From the NCBI RefSeq assembly GCF_902497555.1, contig NZ_CABVGP010000002.1:1066501-1130500 (forward strand): a DNA stretch of 64,000 bases. The letters run 5' to 3'. Every line of letters begins with the position of its first letter. The first letter of the stretch is position 1. Position numbers and translations under genes: made by a program. This stretch comes from Amycolatopsis camponoti. Lineage in GTDB: Bacteria > Actinomycetota > Actinomycetes > Mycobacteriales > Pseudonocardiaceae. Positions 24,968 to 33,921 of this stretch are shown piece after piece. The notes under the pieces were generated by a model that was given only the letters and a program-made list of their open reading frames with translations, was not told the DNA's origin and searched no databases.

Positions 24968-26575
24968 TCAGCTGTCGTAGCCGCGACGCGGGCCACGGCT
25001 CGGGCGGCCGTAGCCACCGCCGTTGCCCGAGCGCGGCTGACGGCTGCGGCCACCGAAGCCGGCGGGACGGCCTTCACGGTTGCCGGCACCCTCACGGGAG
25101 CCCTGGTGGTACCCGCCGCGGTCGCCCCCGCGGTCACCACGGTCGCCGCCGTAGGTGCCGCGGTCGCCGCCACGGTCACGGTCGCCGCGGTAGCCGCCGC
25201 GACCCGAACCGCCGAAGCCACGGTCGCCGCCGCGGAAACCGCCGCCACCGCGACGCGGGTTCTCGCGCCGACGCTCGATGACCGGCTCGCCGCTGGGCTC
25301 CTGGGCACCGGTGATGCGGGTCAGCGCTTCGTCACCCGGACGGACCATCGTGGACTCGGCGCGGACGCCGGCCCGGTCGGTCATCCGCTTGACCATGCGG
25401 CGCTGGTCGTTGGTGACCAGCGTGACGACGACACCGGACGCCCCGGCGCGCGCCGTGCGGCCCGCGCGGTGGAGGTAGTCCTTGTGGTCGGCCGCCGGGT
25501 CGACGTGCAGCACCAGCGAGATGTTGTCGACGTGGATGCCGCGCGCGGCGACGTCCGTGGCGACGAGCACCGGCGAGTGGCCTTCCTTGAAGTCGGCCAG
25601 GACGCGGTTGCGCTGCCCCTGCGTCTTGCCGCCGTGCAGGGCCTGCGCGTTCACGCCCTGCTCGCGCAGGCGCTCGGTGAGGCGGTCGACGTGGTGCTTG
25701 GTCCGCACGAACATGATCGTGCGGCCCTCGCGGGCGCCGATCTGCGTGATGATGTCCTGCTTGTCCTGGTGCGACACCTGGAGCACGTGGTGGTCCATGG
25801 TGTCGACGCTCGCGGTCGACGGCGCGACCGAGTGCGTGACCGGGTCGGTCAGGTACTGCCGGACCAGGCGGTTGACGTCACCGTCGAGCGTCGCCGAGAA
25901 CAGCAGCCGCTGCCCACCCGGCGGGGTGAGGTCCATGATCTCGCGGACCTGCGGCATGAAGCCCATGTCCGCCATCTGGTCGGCCTCGTCGAGCGCGATG
26001 AAGTTGCAGTCGCCCAGGTGCGCGGTGCCCTGCCGGACGTGGTCCGACAGCCGGCCCGGGGTGGCGATCAGCAGGTCGACGCCGCGGGAGAGCGCGTCGG
26101 CCTGACGGGCGAACGCCATGCCGCCGACGGCCGTGCGGCACCACAGGCCGAGCGACTTGGCCAGCGGGGTCAGCGAGTCGGCCACCTGCATGGCCAGCTC
26201 GCGGGTCGGGACGAGGATCAGCGCGCGGGGGCGCTTCGGGCGGGCCTTGCCGTCGGCGAGCCGGGCCAGCATGGCCAGGCCGAAGGCGAGGGTCTTGCCG
26301 GAGCCGGTCTGGGCGCGGCCCAGCACGTCGCGGCCGGCCAGGGCGTCCGGGATGGTCGCGGACTGGATCGGGAAGGGGCTGGTGATGCCCGCGTCGGCCA
26401 GCGCGCGGAGCAGCGGCTCCGGCAGGCCGAGCTGGGCGAAGGTCTTGGTGGCCACGGTCTCGACTGCGTCGTCGCGCAGCATGTCCCCACCGGCGGGGCG
26501 CTGACGCGGCCGACGGTCGGGACGGTCCGCGTGCGCGGACGTCGAGGAAGGGCCGGAGTTGAACGTGACGGTCAC
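24968..26575 (-). CDS. DEAD-box RNA helicase with RGG-rich tail
   Basis: A 535-residue ATP-dependent RNA helicase. Motif I AQTGSGKT is at 88-95, PTRELA at 123-128, TPGR at 172-175, DEAD at 196-199, then SAT, ATDVAARGIHVD and HRAGRTAR. The last ~95 residues (from about 440) are a Gly-Arg-Asp-rich tail with repeated RGG and GGDRG units, like RhlE/CsdA-type tails that bind RNA and can phase-separate. GTG start with GAGAGG upstream; an in-frame GTG ten codons earlier is possible. A roughly 300-nt leader precedes it, typical of helicases that control their own mRNA. Confidence 0.93.
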   Translation of the reverse strand: MTVTFNSGPSSTSAHADRPDRRPRQRPAGGDMLRDDAVETVATKTFAQLGLPEPLLRALADAGITSPFPIQSATIPDALAGRDVLGRAQTGSGKTLAFGLAMLARLADGKARPKRPRALILVPTRELAMQVADSLTPLAKSLGLWCRTAVGGMAFARQADALSRGVDLLIATPGRLSDHVRQGTAHLGDCNFIALDEADQMADMGFMPQVREIMDLTPPGGQRLLFSATLDGDVNRLVRQYLTDPVTHSVAPSTASVDTMDHHVLQVSHQDKQDIITQIGAREGRTIMFVRTKHHVDRLTERLREQGVNAQALHGGKTQGQRNRVLADFKEGHSPVLVATDVAARGIHVDNISLVLHVDPAADHKDYLHRAGRTARAGASGVVVTLVTNDQRRMVKRMTDRAGVRAESTMVRPGDEALTRITGAQEPSGEPVIERRRENPRRGGGGFRGGDRGFGGSGRGGYRGDRDRGGDRGTYGGDRGDRGGDRGGYHQGSREGAGNREGRPAGFGGRSRQPRSGNGGGYGRPSRGPRRGYDS

Positions 26576-26902
26576 AAATGCCTCTCGGACACGGTTCGTC
26601 ACAAGGAGGCCCGGGCTCCCCGCGCGCAGGCAGGGCAAGATGGTGTGCAGTGGGCGTTCACAGGGACGGACCCGGCACACTGTGTCTTGCGCTTTCTTGA
26701 CACTGCGCGCCGCTTGGGGGGTTACGGATCACCGCGAGCCATTCGGTGGCTCTGGAGGCGACGGACACCAACTCATCCACGCCGCCGGTTGCGGTCTGAA
26801 TCGATAGTACCTGAGGGTGGGCTGGTCCTCCGCATGGAGGTGACCGGTTGTGGGCGGCGTCGCAGGCGTGTTCCACGCCACACCCGCGACGCCGCCGCGA
26901 GA
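26576..26902 (-). other. 327-nt leader/intergenic region of the helicase gene
   Basis: No gene is supported. Parts are less GC-rich than the surroundings, including GAATCGATAGTACCTGAG around 26798-26815 and CTTGCGCTTTCTTGACACTG around 26686-26705; the latter contains TTGACA on the plus strand. For the minus-strand helicase the promoter should be in this stretch, giving an unusually long leader. Confidence 0.5.
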
Positions 26903-27925
26903 TCACCCGAGCCCGGCGGCGGAAAAGAGCTCCGCCAGCAGGTCGTCGGTCTTCGTCACGTGCTCGCCGAGGCCGCGGCCGTGGAACCAGCCGGCGAGGT
27001 TGCGCACGTCCCGCGCGAGGAACTCGACGCCGGCGGGGTTGGCGACGACGTCGACCACCTGCGGCAGGTCGATCACCACCAGCCGGCCCCGGTGCACCAG
27101 CAGGTTGTACGCCGAGAGGTCGCCGTGCGCGAGGCCTTCCGAAGCGAGCAGCTCCAGCGCCGCGGTGGCCTGGAACCACAGGTCGGTCAGCTCGTCCGGC
27201 TCCGGGCGCACCTGGGCCAGCCGCGGCGCGGCCGTCCCGTCGTCCTCGCCGAGGAACTCGAGGAGCAGCTCGGTGCCGTTGCGCTGCACCGGGTACGGCA
27301 CCGGCGCGCCGAGCGTCCACAAGCGACTCAACGCGGCGAACTCCGCGACGGTCCACTGTTCGGCGATCAGGTTGCGGCCGAACGCGCTGCGGTGCTCGAT
27401 CGCGCGCATCTCGCGGGAGCGGCGCATCCGCCGTCCTTCGAGGTAGCCCGCGTCGCGGTGGAACAGCTTGTGTTCGTCGCTGCGGTAGCGCTTCGCGGCG
27501 AGCAGCGTGCCGGGGGTGCCGGGCAGGCCGCGCCGCAGCAGGTGGACGTCGGCCTCCTTTCCGGTCTTGAGGACGCCGAGGTCGGTGTCGACGGCGGCGA
27601 GCTCGGTGACGACCCAGTCGGGCCGGGGGAGCGGGCCGTGTTCGGCGTCGTCCCAGGTGGACCAGCGGTCGGCGCCGTCCGGCAGCTGGGTTTCGGTGTA
27701 GGCGTCGTCGCGGAGCTTGGCGAGCCGGACGCGTTCGCCTTCGGTGAGCCGGCCGCGGCGGGCCGGTTCGGGTTCGTCGTCGTACCGCGCGCGGCGGTTC
27801 GGCCGTTCGCGGGTTTCCTCGTCGAACCGTCCGCGGCGAGCGGGACGCGGGTCTTCGAAGCGCGTGCTCCGGTGTGCAGGGCGCGCGTCGAAAAGATCGA
27901 AGTCATCGGAATCGTGCTGGCGCAC
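26903..27925 (-). CDS. RIO-type serine/threonine protein kinase
   Basis: A 340-residue kinase of the RIO1-like family. The N-terminal 60 residues are charged and low in complexity (Arg/Asp/Glu). The kinase part has ATP-binding Lys145 (AAKRY), a catalytic loop HGDLSAYN with Asp269 and Asn274, and metal-binding Asp286 in VVIDLPQ. RIO kinases lack the activation loop of typical kinases, as here. Archaeal and eukaryal members mature ribosomes; the bacterial role is unclear, but the neighbouring RNA helicase on the same strand is suggestive. GTG start with AAGGAG 9 nt upstream. Confidence 0.9.
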   Translation of the reverse strand: MRQHDSDDFDLFDARPAHRSTRFEDPRPARRGRFDEETRERPNRRARYDDEPEPARRGRLTEGERVRLAKLRDDAYTETQLPDGADRWSTWDDAEHGPLPRPDWVVTELAAVDTDLGVLKTGKEADVHLLRRGLPGTPGTLLAAKRYRSDEHKLFHRDAGYLEGRRMRRSREMRAIEHRSAFGRNLIAEQWTVAEFAALSRLWTLGAPVPYPVQRNGTELLLEFLGEDDGTAAPRLAQVRPEPDELTDLWFQATAALELLASEGLAHGDLSAYNLLVHRGRLVVIDLPQVVDVVANPAGVEFLARDVRNLAGWFHGRGLGEHVTKTDDLLAELFSAAGLG

Positions 27926-28199
27926 TGGTGGGTTTCTCCTTGGTCAGGGATGCCCCACCGGGCGCGTGATCAGCCTCGGGGGGCGGGTGGGTGAGGGCGC
28001 GAGAAGGCCCGGACATCCATCACGACAGGCACCTCCCGGCTCTCGAACCCCGGCTCCCTGCCGGTTGCGTTCCAGCTTGCCGGACCGGTCCGGGGCCGCG
28101 CAACCGAATAGCGCGAAAGGACCGTTCGCGACGTTTCCTTGAATTCCACCCGCCGTCGTGGCCACGATGAACGGGCAGGCAACACCCGAGGAGGGGCGG

Positions 28200-29738
28200 A
28201 TGGATTCCTACGACGTCGTGGTCGTCGGCGGTGGTCACAACGGGCTGGTGGCGGCCGCGTACCTGGCTCGGGCGGGCCGGTCGGTGCTCGTGCTCGAACG
28301 GCGCGGGGAGACCGGTGGCGCCGCCGTGTCGTTCCGCGCGTTCGACGGCGTCGACGTCCGGCTTTCGCGCTATTCCTACCTGGTCAGCCTGCTGCCGGCG
28401 AAGATCGTGGCCGACCTCGGCCTCGACGTGCGGCTGAAGCGGCGCCGGATGTCGTCCTACACACCCACGGGCGACTCGGGTCTCCTTGTCGACACGGGCG
28501 ACGACGGCCGGACGGCGGAGTCGTTCCGCGCGGTCACCGGGTCCACATCGGACTTCGCCGCGTGGCGCCGGTTCTCGGAGCTGACCGGCGGTGTCGCCGA
28601 ACGCGTCTTCGGCACGCTCACCGAGCCACTTCTGTCCGAAGTGGACTTCCGCTCGCGGGTGGGCGGCGCCGACGCGTGGTCGGTGTTGTTCGAGCGGCCG
28701 ATCGGCGAGACGCTCACGTCCTGGTTCGGTGACGACACGGTCCGCGGCGTCGTGCTCACCGACGCGCTGATCGGCACGTTCGCCGCGGCGGGTGACGAGG
28801 ACCTGCGGCAGAACAGGTGCCTGCTCTACCACGTGATCGGCGGCGGAACCGGCGACTGGGACGTCCCGGTCGGCGGCATGGGCGCGGTGACGAGCTCGCT
28901 GGCGGCGGTGGCCGCCGCGGCGGGCGCGCGGCTCGTGACCGGGGCGGAGGTGCTCTCGGTCGATCCGGACTGCGAGGTGCGCTACCGCCGCGACGACACC
29001 GAACACGTGGTTCGCGGCGGCCACGTCCTGGCGAACGTCGCACCGGCCACGCTGGCGCGGCTGCTGGGCGAGGAGCCGCCGGAGCGGTCGGAAGGCGCGC
29101 AGCTGAAGGTGAACATGGTGCTGTCCCGGCTGCCGAAGCTGCGCGACCCGCACGCGGACCCGGCGGAGGCGTTCGGCGGCACGTTCCACGTCAACGAGAC
29201 GTTCAGCCAGCTGGAGACGGCCTACCGCGAGGCGGCGGCGGGGAAGATCCCCACGCTGCCGCCGTGCGAGATCTATTGTCATTCGCTGACGGACCCGTCG
29301 ATCCTCGGGCCGGCCGAACGCGCGGCGGGCGTGCAGACGCTGACGTTGTTCGGCCTGCACATGCCGGCCCGCCTCTTCGAGGGGCGCAACGAAGAGGCGC
29401 GCGAAGCGGCGTTGCGCGCGACGCTGGCTTCGTTGAACAGCGTGCTGGCCGAGCCGATCGAGGACTGCCTGCTGACAGCGCCGGACGGGAAGCCGTGCGT
29501 GGAGGCGAAGACCCCACTCGACCTGGAGTCCGAGCTGGGTTTGCCGGCCGGGCACATCTTCCACCGCGACCTGGCGTGGCCGTTCGCGACGGACCCGGCC
29601 CAGGAGGGCAAGTGGGGAGTGGAGACACCCCACGAGCGCGTGCTGCTGTGCGGCGCGGGAGCGGTGCGAGGAGGTGGTGTCAGCGGCATCCCCGGCCACA
29701 ACGCGGCGATGGCGGTGCTGGGTGTGGACGCCGGCTGA
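28200..29738 (+). CDS. Phytoene-desaturase-like FAD oxidoreductase
   Basis: A 512-residue flavoprotein. The FAD fold opens with DVVVVGGGHNGLVAAAYLARAG (residues 5-26 region) followed by VLERRGETGGAAVS; the C-terminal end has VLLCGAGAVRGGGVSGIPGHNAA, the second dinucleotide motif of the carotenoid-desaturase/retinol-saturase group. There is no carotenoid gene nearby, and the substrate is unknown. ATG start with GAGGAGGGG 7 nt upstream. It stands alone: the next gene is convergent. Confidence 0.85.
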   Translation: MDSYDVVVVGGGHNGLVAAAYLARAGRSVLVLERRGETGGAAVSFRAFDGVDVRLSRYSYLVSLLPAKIVADLGLDVRLKRRRMSSYTPTGDSGLLVDTGDDGRTAESFRAVTGSTSDFAAWRRFSELTGGVAERVFGTLTEPLLSEVDFRSRVGGADAWSVLFERPIGETLTSWFGDDTVRGVVLTDALIGTFAAAGDEDLRQNRCLLYHVIGGGTGDWDVPVGGMGAVTSSLAAVAAAAGARLVTGAEVLSVDPDCEVRYRRDDTEHVVRGGHVLANVAPATLARLLGEEPPERSEGAQLKVNMVLSRLPKLRDPHADPAEAFGGTFHVNETFSQLETAYREAAAGKIPTLPPCEIYCHSLTDPSILGPAERAAGVQTLTLFGLHMPARLFEGRNEEAREAALRATLASLNSVLAEPIEDCLLTAPDGKPCVEAKTPLDLESELGLPAGHIFHRDLAWPFATDPAQEGKWGVETPHERVLLCGAGAVRGGGVSGIPGHNAAMAVLGVDAG

Positions 29739-29792
29739 AGAGCGGGGCCGGCGTGCACCCGGCCGCCGCCCCGCAGTCCGGCGGTTCCCCGG

Positions 29793-30689
29793 TCAGGCTC
29801 GGGCGGCGTCATGCTCGGCGCACAGGCACCCGACACCCGGCTCGATCCACTCTTGTCCGGCCCACTCCGGATGGCGCTCGACGAGCACCGCCCGCACCTC
29901 GGCGGCGATGGTCTCCACGCCGAGACCCGAGTCTCGCCGGCGCCAGGTCTCGTCCCGCAGCTCGCTCAGGTAGTCACGGACGTCGGTGAGCACCGCGACG
30001 CCGCCGACCTCTCCGTGGCCGGGCACCACCACGCGGGGCCCGTCCGAAACCAGCCGGTCCAGGACCGAAAGCCACCCGGCGCCGGTGACGTCCGTGTCGT
30101 GCGGCGGGAACCACGGGAGGATCGCGAACTGCCCGGTCTCGGCCAGGTCGCCGGTGAACAGCACGCCCGCGTCCGGCACCTCGACGACCTGGTCACCGAG
30201 GGTGTGGCCCCGGCCCGTGGGCCGCAGCCGGACCGTCCGGCCGCCCAGGTCCAGCTCGTGCGAGCCGTCGTAGACCTCGTCCGGGACCGGGATCCGGACG
30301 TCCTCCAGGCGGGCCGCGATCGCCGGGTCCAAGCCTCGGAACATCCGGAGGTAACCCGCGCCCTTGGTGGTCAGGTCGTCCGCTTGGCCGCGGTTGACCA
30401 GGTAGGTGGCGGCACCGGCGAACACCTGCGCGCCGTAGGCGTGCTCCGGGTGGAAATGCGTTGTCGTCAAGAAGAGGCGGCGGCCGGCGGCCACCGACGT
30501 CGCGAACGCGAGCACCTCCGACGCGTTCGCGGTGCCCAGGCCCGTGTCGACGACCAGCACGGCCTCTGTGCCGCCGATGACGCCGATGTTGGGCACGAGG
30601 TCGACGCCGTGGTTCGGGATCACCAGCAGGTCCGGGGCGATTTCGCGGGCGCCGGCCACCTGGACGGCGGGATCGGTCATGTCGGTCAT
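29793..30689 (-). CDS. Metallo-beta-lactamase-fold hydrolase
   Basis: A 298-residue MBL-fold protein. Metal sites in order: the first motif reads THFHPEHAYG, so the classical HxHxDH has Glu instead of Asp; then His in GRGHTLGDQV, Asp in LFTGDLAE and His in VPGHGEVGG. The start strand has DTGLG. The substrate cannot be inferred. Two in-frame ATGs (30689 and 30680) are possible. It converges with the flavoprotein gene at 29738 and is divergent from the deaminase-like gene. Confidence 0.85.
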   Translation of the reverse strand: MTDMTDPAVQVAGAREIAPDLLVIPNHGVDLVPNIGVIGGTEAVLVVDTGLGTANASEVLAFATSVAAGRRLFLTTTHFHPEHAYGAQVFAGAATYLVNRGQADDLTTKGAGYLRMFRGLDPAIAARLEDVRIPVPDEVYDGSHELDLGGRTVRLRPTGRGHTLGDQVVEVPDAGVLFTGDLAETGQFAILPWFPPHDTDVTGAGWLSVLDRLVSDGPRVVVPGHGEVGGVAVLTDVRDYLSELRDETWRRRDSGLGVETIAAEVRAVLVERHPEWAGQEWIEPGVGCLCAEHDAARA

Positions 30690-30790
30690 GACCCGATTCC
30701 ACCGCCGGGGCACCGGCGCCGTCCAAGACCGATTTCGGTGCTCCGATACCCGGCGGACATCGTCGCCGGTCGCGGTTACTGTTCGGGGTT

Positions 30791-31234
30791 ATGGGAGTCG
30801 ATCAGGAACTGGTGGACGCGGCGATCGCGTTGGCGCGCGGCCGCTTCGGGGGGACACCGTGGTCCGGCGCGGCCGCGCTGCGTCTCGACGACGGCACGAT
30901 ACTGACGAGCACGGCACCGGAGTTCCCGAACCAGGGGGTCAGCCTGTGCCACGAAACCGGTGCGATCTGCGAAGCCTTCAAGCTGGACCGCCGCGTGACG
31001 GGCTCGGTGTGCGTCACCGCCGCCGACGAAGACCGCGGCTACTGGGTCCTGGCGCCCTGCGGGGTCTGCCAGGAACGGCTCTTCGCCCACGGCCCGGACG
31101 TCGAGGTCGCCGTGCCCGAGCCCGCCGACCCGCGCCGGTGGCGGGCGCTGCGGCTGCGGGACGTCCAGCCGCACTGGTTCGCGCGCGTCTTCCCCGACGA
31201 CGTCTGGCCCTACGAGACCCGGCAGCCGAGCTGA
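30791..31234 (+). CDS. Cytidine-deaminase-like protein
   Basis: A 147-residue protein of the cytidine/blasticidin-S deaminase group. The zinc site is CHET (Cys and catalytic Glu; standard enzymes have CAE) at about 53-56, and PCGVCQ at about 89-94 supplies the other two Cys. The usual N-terminal substrate strands are altered, so the substrate may not be cytidine. TACTGT ends 8 nt before the ATG. The LysR gene starts 1 nt after its stop, so the two are co-translated. Confidence 0.78.
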   Translation: MGVDQELVDAAIALARGRFGGTPWSGAAALRLDDGTILTSTAPEFPNQGVSLCHETGAICEAFKLDRRVTGSVCVTAADEDRGYWVLAPCGVCQERLFAHGPDVEVAVPEPADPRRWRALRLRDVQPHWFARVFPDDVWPYETRQPS

Positions 31235-31235
31235 G

Positions 31236-32093
31236 GTGGAGCTGCGCACGCTGCGGTACTTCGTGGCCGTCGCCGAAGAACTCCACTTCGGCCGGGCCGC
31301 CGCGCGGCTGCACATGAGCCAGCCGCCGCTGAGCCGTGCCATCAAGCAGCTGGAAGCCGACGTCGGGGCCGTGCTGCTGGTGCGGTCGGCCGCGGGCGTC
31401 GCGCTCACCCCGGCCGGCGCGGCCCTGCTCGAGGAGGCGCGCTCCCTCCTGGAGCAGGCCGAACGGGCGCGGGCGCGCGTGGCCGGAGTCGCGACGATCA
31501 CCGTCGGCCTCCTCGCCGACAGCGCCGACCCGGACGCGACGCGGCTGGCCGACGCCTACCGCCGGCAGCACCCGGACGTCGAGGTCCGCGTCCGTGACAC
31601 GGACCTGACCGACCCGACGTGCGGGCTGCGCGCCGGGCTCGTCGACGTCGCCCTGACCCGCGGGCCGTTCGACGAGACCGGCCTGACCGTGCACCGGCTG
31701 CGTGAAGACCGGGTGGGCGCGGTGCTGCGCGCCGACGATCCACTGGCCGGCCGCGACCACCTGGAGCTGGCCGAACTGGCCGGCCGGCGCTGGTTCCGGT
31801 TTCCGGACGGCACCGACCCCGTCTGGCAGGAGTACTGGCACGGCGGCGAACCCCGCGAGGGGCCGGTGGTACGCGCGGTGCAGGAGTGCCTGCAGGCCGT
31901 GCTCTGGAACGGGACCGTCGGGCTGATGCCGCTCGGCCACCGGCCGCCGGGCGAGCTGACCGTCGTCCCGGTCACCGACCTGGCGCCGAACCCGGTGGTC
32001 GTCGCGTGGAAGGACGCGAGCCCGCTGGTCCGGTCGTTCGCGGCGCTCGCGGCGGCGGCGTATCAGACGACCGGCGGGCGCCGGACGTCGTAG
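31236..32093 (+). CDS. LysR-family transcriptional regulator
   Basis: A 285-residue regulator. The winged helix-turn-helix occupies 1-60: LRYFVAVAEELHFGRAAARLHMSQPPLSRAIKQLEADVG. A periplasmic-binding-type effector domain follows (TVGLLADSADPDATRLAD and so on). The GTG start is 1 nt after the deaminase stop. Unlike most LysR genes it is not divergent from its target but lies inside a co-directional pair, so it may control the deaminase and itself. Its 3' end overlaps the converging SUFU gene by 31 nt. Confidence 0.9.
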   Translation: MELRTLRYFVAVAEELHFGRAAARLHMSQPPLSRAIKQLEADVGAVLLVRSAAGVALTPAGAALLEEARSLLEQAERARARVAGVATITVGLLADSADPDATRLADAYRRQHPDVEVRVRDTDLTDPTCGLRAGLVDVALTRGPFDETGLTVHRLREDRVGAVLRADDPLAGRDHLELAELAGRRWFRFPDGTDPVWQEYWHGGEPREGPVVRAVQECLQAVLWNGTVGLMPLGHRPPGELTVVPVTDLAPNPVVVAWKDASPLVRSFAALAAAAYQTTGGRRTS

Positions 32094-32617
32094 AGGTCCC
32101 AGTCCAGCTGCCAGAACGCGTCGATGCCGTGCTCGCGGATGTACTTCCGCTCGGTGTCGTGCACCGGGAAGCAGCCGGCGATGCTGATGGGCGCGCCGCC
32201 GATGTCGATCAGCGTGTACTGGTGCGCGTCGAGGCCCGCGGGCGCGCACACGGCGAAAGCGGTCATCCGGGACTCTGGCGCGATCGGCTCGCCGAAGTCG
32301 ATCGTGTCGCCGTAGACGAACGGGCAGGTGCCCCGCAGCTGCTCGGCGAGGTAGCCGATGGCCAGCGCCCACACCGGGTCGTCGGACCGGACGCTGATCC
32401 ACAGCTCGGGTTTCACGCCGTGCCACTCGGCGTGGTCGGCCAGCGAAAGGCCGTACGTCACCCCGGTCAGGTATCTCGGCTCCGGCTCGTCGGCGTAGAC
32501 GAACGCGATGACGTCGTCGAGCCCGTCGTGGGTCGACGGGATCGGCTGCAGCCGGGGCTCGGTGCTCCCGGTCAGGGTGTCGAGATGGGCGACATACCGC
32601 TCGGCACGGCTCGGCAT
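32063..32617 (-). CDS. Suppressor-of-fused domain protein
   Basis: A 184-residue protein resembling bacterial SUFU-domain proteins: an N-terminal part ending in DDVIAFVYADEPEPRYLTGVTYGLS and a central ELWISVRSDDPVWALAIGYLAEQL, then APAGLDAHQYTLIDIGG and PISIAGCFPVHDTERKYI. Bacterial members are often immunity proteins of toxin systems or have unknown roles; no toxin gene is adjacent. The ATG at 32617 gives the expected length. Its end overlaps the LysR gene, and it is divergent from a DAO-family oxidoreductase gene. Confidence 0.72.
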   Translation of the reverse strand: MPSRAERYVAHLDTLTGSTEPRLQPIPSTHDGLDDVIAFVYADEPEPRYLTGVTYGLSLADHAEWHGVKPELWISVRSDDPVWALAIGYLAEQLRGTCPFVYGDTIDFGEPIAPESRMTAFAVCAPAGLDAHQYTLIDIGGAPISIAGCFPVHDTERKYIREHGIDAFWQLDWDLYDVRRPPVV

Positions 32618-32701
32618 GGCGCGCAGCATACGGCCGCCCGCCCGGGGGCGCGGGGCAATCCCGGTGGCCCGGGCGCGGCACGGTCGGGCAGGGTGGGGGA
32701 C

Positions 32702-33772
32702 ATGCGAGTCCTCGTGATCGGCAGTGGAATCGGCGGCGCGGCAACGGCCTGGCACCTGGCGGGCCGGGGCACGGAGGTGGTCGTGGCGGACGCGGCCCGG
32801 CCGGGGACGGCCACCGAAGCCGGCGCCGGGATCGTGAGCCCGTGGACGTCGCGCTGGGAAGACGCGCTGTACCCGCTCGCCTCGGCGGCCGGGCGGTACT
32901 ACCGCGAGTTCACGGCCGCACTCGAGGATTCTTCGTTCGAGGTCGTCGGCGGCATGGTCGTCTCGGCTGAGGAAAGCGAACTGGCCGAGGCCCACGAAAG
33001 GCTGACCGCGCGCGCCGCGGACGCGCCCGAAATCGGCGAAATCCGGCGGCTCGACCCGGATCAGGCGCGAGAGCTGTTCCCCGCGCTGGCGCCCGGGCTG
33101 GGCGCGGTGCACCTCGCCGGCGCGGGTCGCGTCGACGGCCACCGGTTACGCCGGGCGCTCCTGGCGGATGCCGGGCGACGGGGCGCGAAGTTCGTCGAAG
33201 GCGAGGTCGCGTTCCGGGCCGACGGGACGGTCGCGGGTTCCGAAGGCCCGCTGGAAGCGGACAGCATCGTGGTCGCGGCCGGCGCGTGGAGCCGGGAACT
33301 GCTGGCACCGCTGGGGATCGACCTGCCGGTGACGCCGCACCGCGGCCAGATCAGCCACTTCGACCTGCCGGACACGGACACGTCGGCGTGGCCGGTGGTG
33401 CTGCCCCGCACGAGCCACTACCTCCTGGCGTTCGGCGGCGGCCGGGTGGTGGCGGGCGCGACGCGCGAGGCGGAGTCGGGCTTCGACTACCGCGTGACGG
33501 CGGCGGGCCAGCGCGAGGTGCTCGACAACGCGCTGACGGTGGCCCCGGGCCTGGCGAACGCGACACTGGCCGAGACGCGGGTGGGCTTCCGCCCGGGCAC
33601 GCCCGACGGCTTGCCGATCCTCGGGGCACTGCGGCCGGGGCTGGCGGTGTCGACGGGCTTCGGCGCGGGCGGGCTGACGAACGCGCCGTTCGCGGGGAAG
33701 CTGGTCGCCTCGGTGGCGCTGGGGGAGGACCCGGGGTTCGACTTGACACCGTTCGCCCCGGACCGCTTTTGA
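32702..33772 (+). CDS. DAO-family FAD-dependent oxidoreductase
   Basis: A 356-residue flavoprotein of the D-amino-acid-oxidase/glycine-oxidase family. The dinucleotide motif is VLVIGSGIGGAATAWHLAGRG at the N-terminus, with Glu/Asp at the end of strand two (VVVADAARPG). Family landmarks are GRVDGHRLRRALL, SIVVAAGAWSRELLAPLG, PVTPHRGQISHFD, and the closing GFRPGTPDGLPILG with STGFGAGGLTNAPFAGKLVA. Substrate unknown; an amine or amino acid is typical. GTGGGGGAC precedes the ATG. Confidence 0.9.
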   Translation: MRVLVIGSGIGGAATAWHLAGRGTEVVVADAARPGTATEAGAGIVSPWTSRWEDALYPLASAAGRYYREFTAALEDSSFEVVGGMVVSAEESELAEAHERLTARAADAPEIGEIRRLDPDQARELFPALAPGLGAVHLAGAGRVDGHRLRRALLADAGRRGAKFVEGEVAFRADGTVAGSEGPLEADSIVVAAGAWSRELLAPLGIDLPVTPHRGQISHFDLPDTDTSAWPVVLPRTSHYLLAFGGGRVVAGATREAESGFDYRVTAAGQREVLDNALTVAPGLANATLAETRVGFRPGTPDGLPILGALRPGLAVSTGFGAGGLTNAPFAGKLVASVALGEDPGFDLTPFAPDRF

Positions 33773-33921
33773 GCGGCTGGCACCGCGGCCGGGCGACGGA
33801 GGCGGATCTCCTGGCCTTGCCGAAGATCCTGGACGGCGCGATCGACTGGCTCGGCCCACGGTTTCCGGCTTGTCCGGGTCGCCGAGGGGAGGTCTTCGAA
33901 CGGGCCGTCAGCCCTCCGTGA
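33769..33921 (+). CDS. Possible small downstream gene, 50 residues
   Basis: A TTG overlaps the preceding stop codon (TTGA), and the frame runs for 50 codons, giving a product containing RATEADLLALPKILDGAIDW and a Cys. The composition is protein-like but no family is recognised, and its end overlaps the yaaA gene by 14 nt. It may be a non-coding tail or a relic. Confidence 0.25.
   Translation: MSGWHRGRATEADLLALPKILDGAIDWLGPRFPACPGRRGEVFERAVSPP

Noticed and set aside
24722..27994. A 1090-codon plus-strand open frame
   Set aside because: It runs antisense to bioF, the DEAD-box helicase and the RIO kinase, all with complete catalytic motifs. Long empty frames are normal at this GC content.
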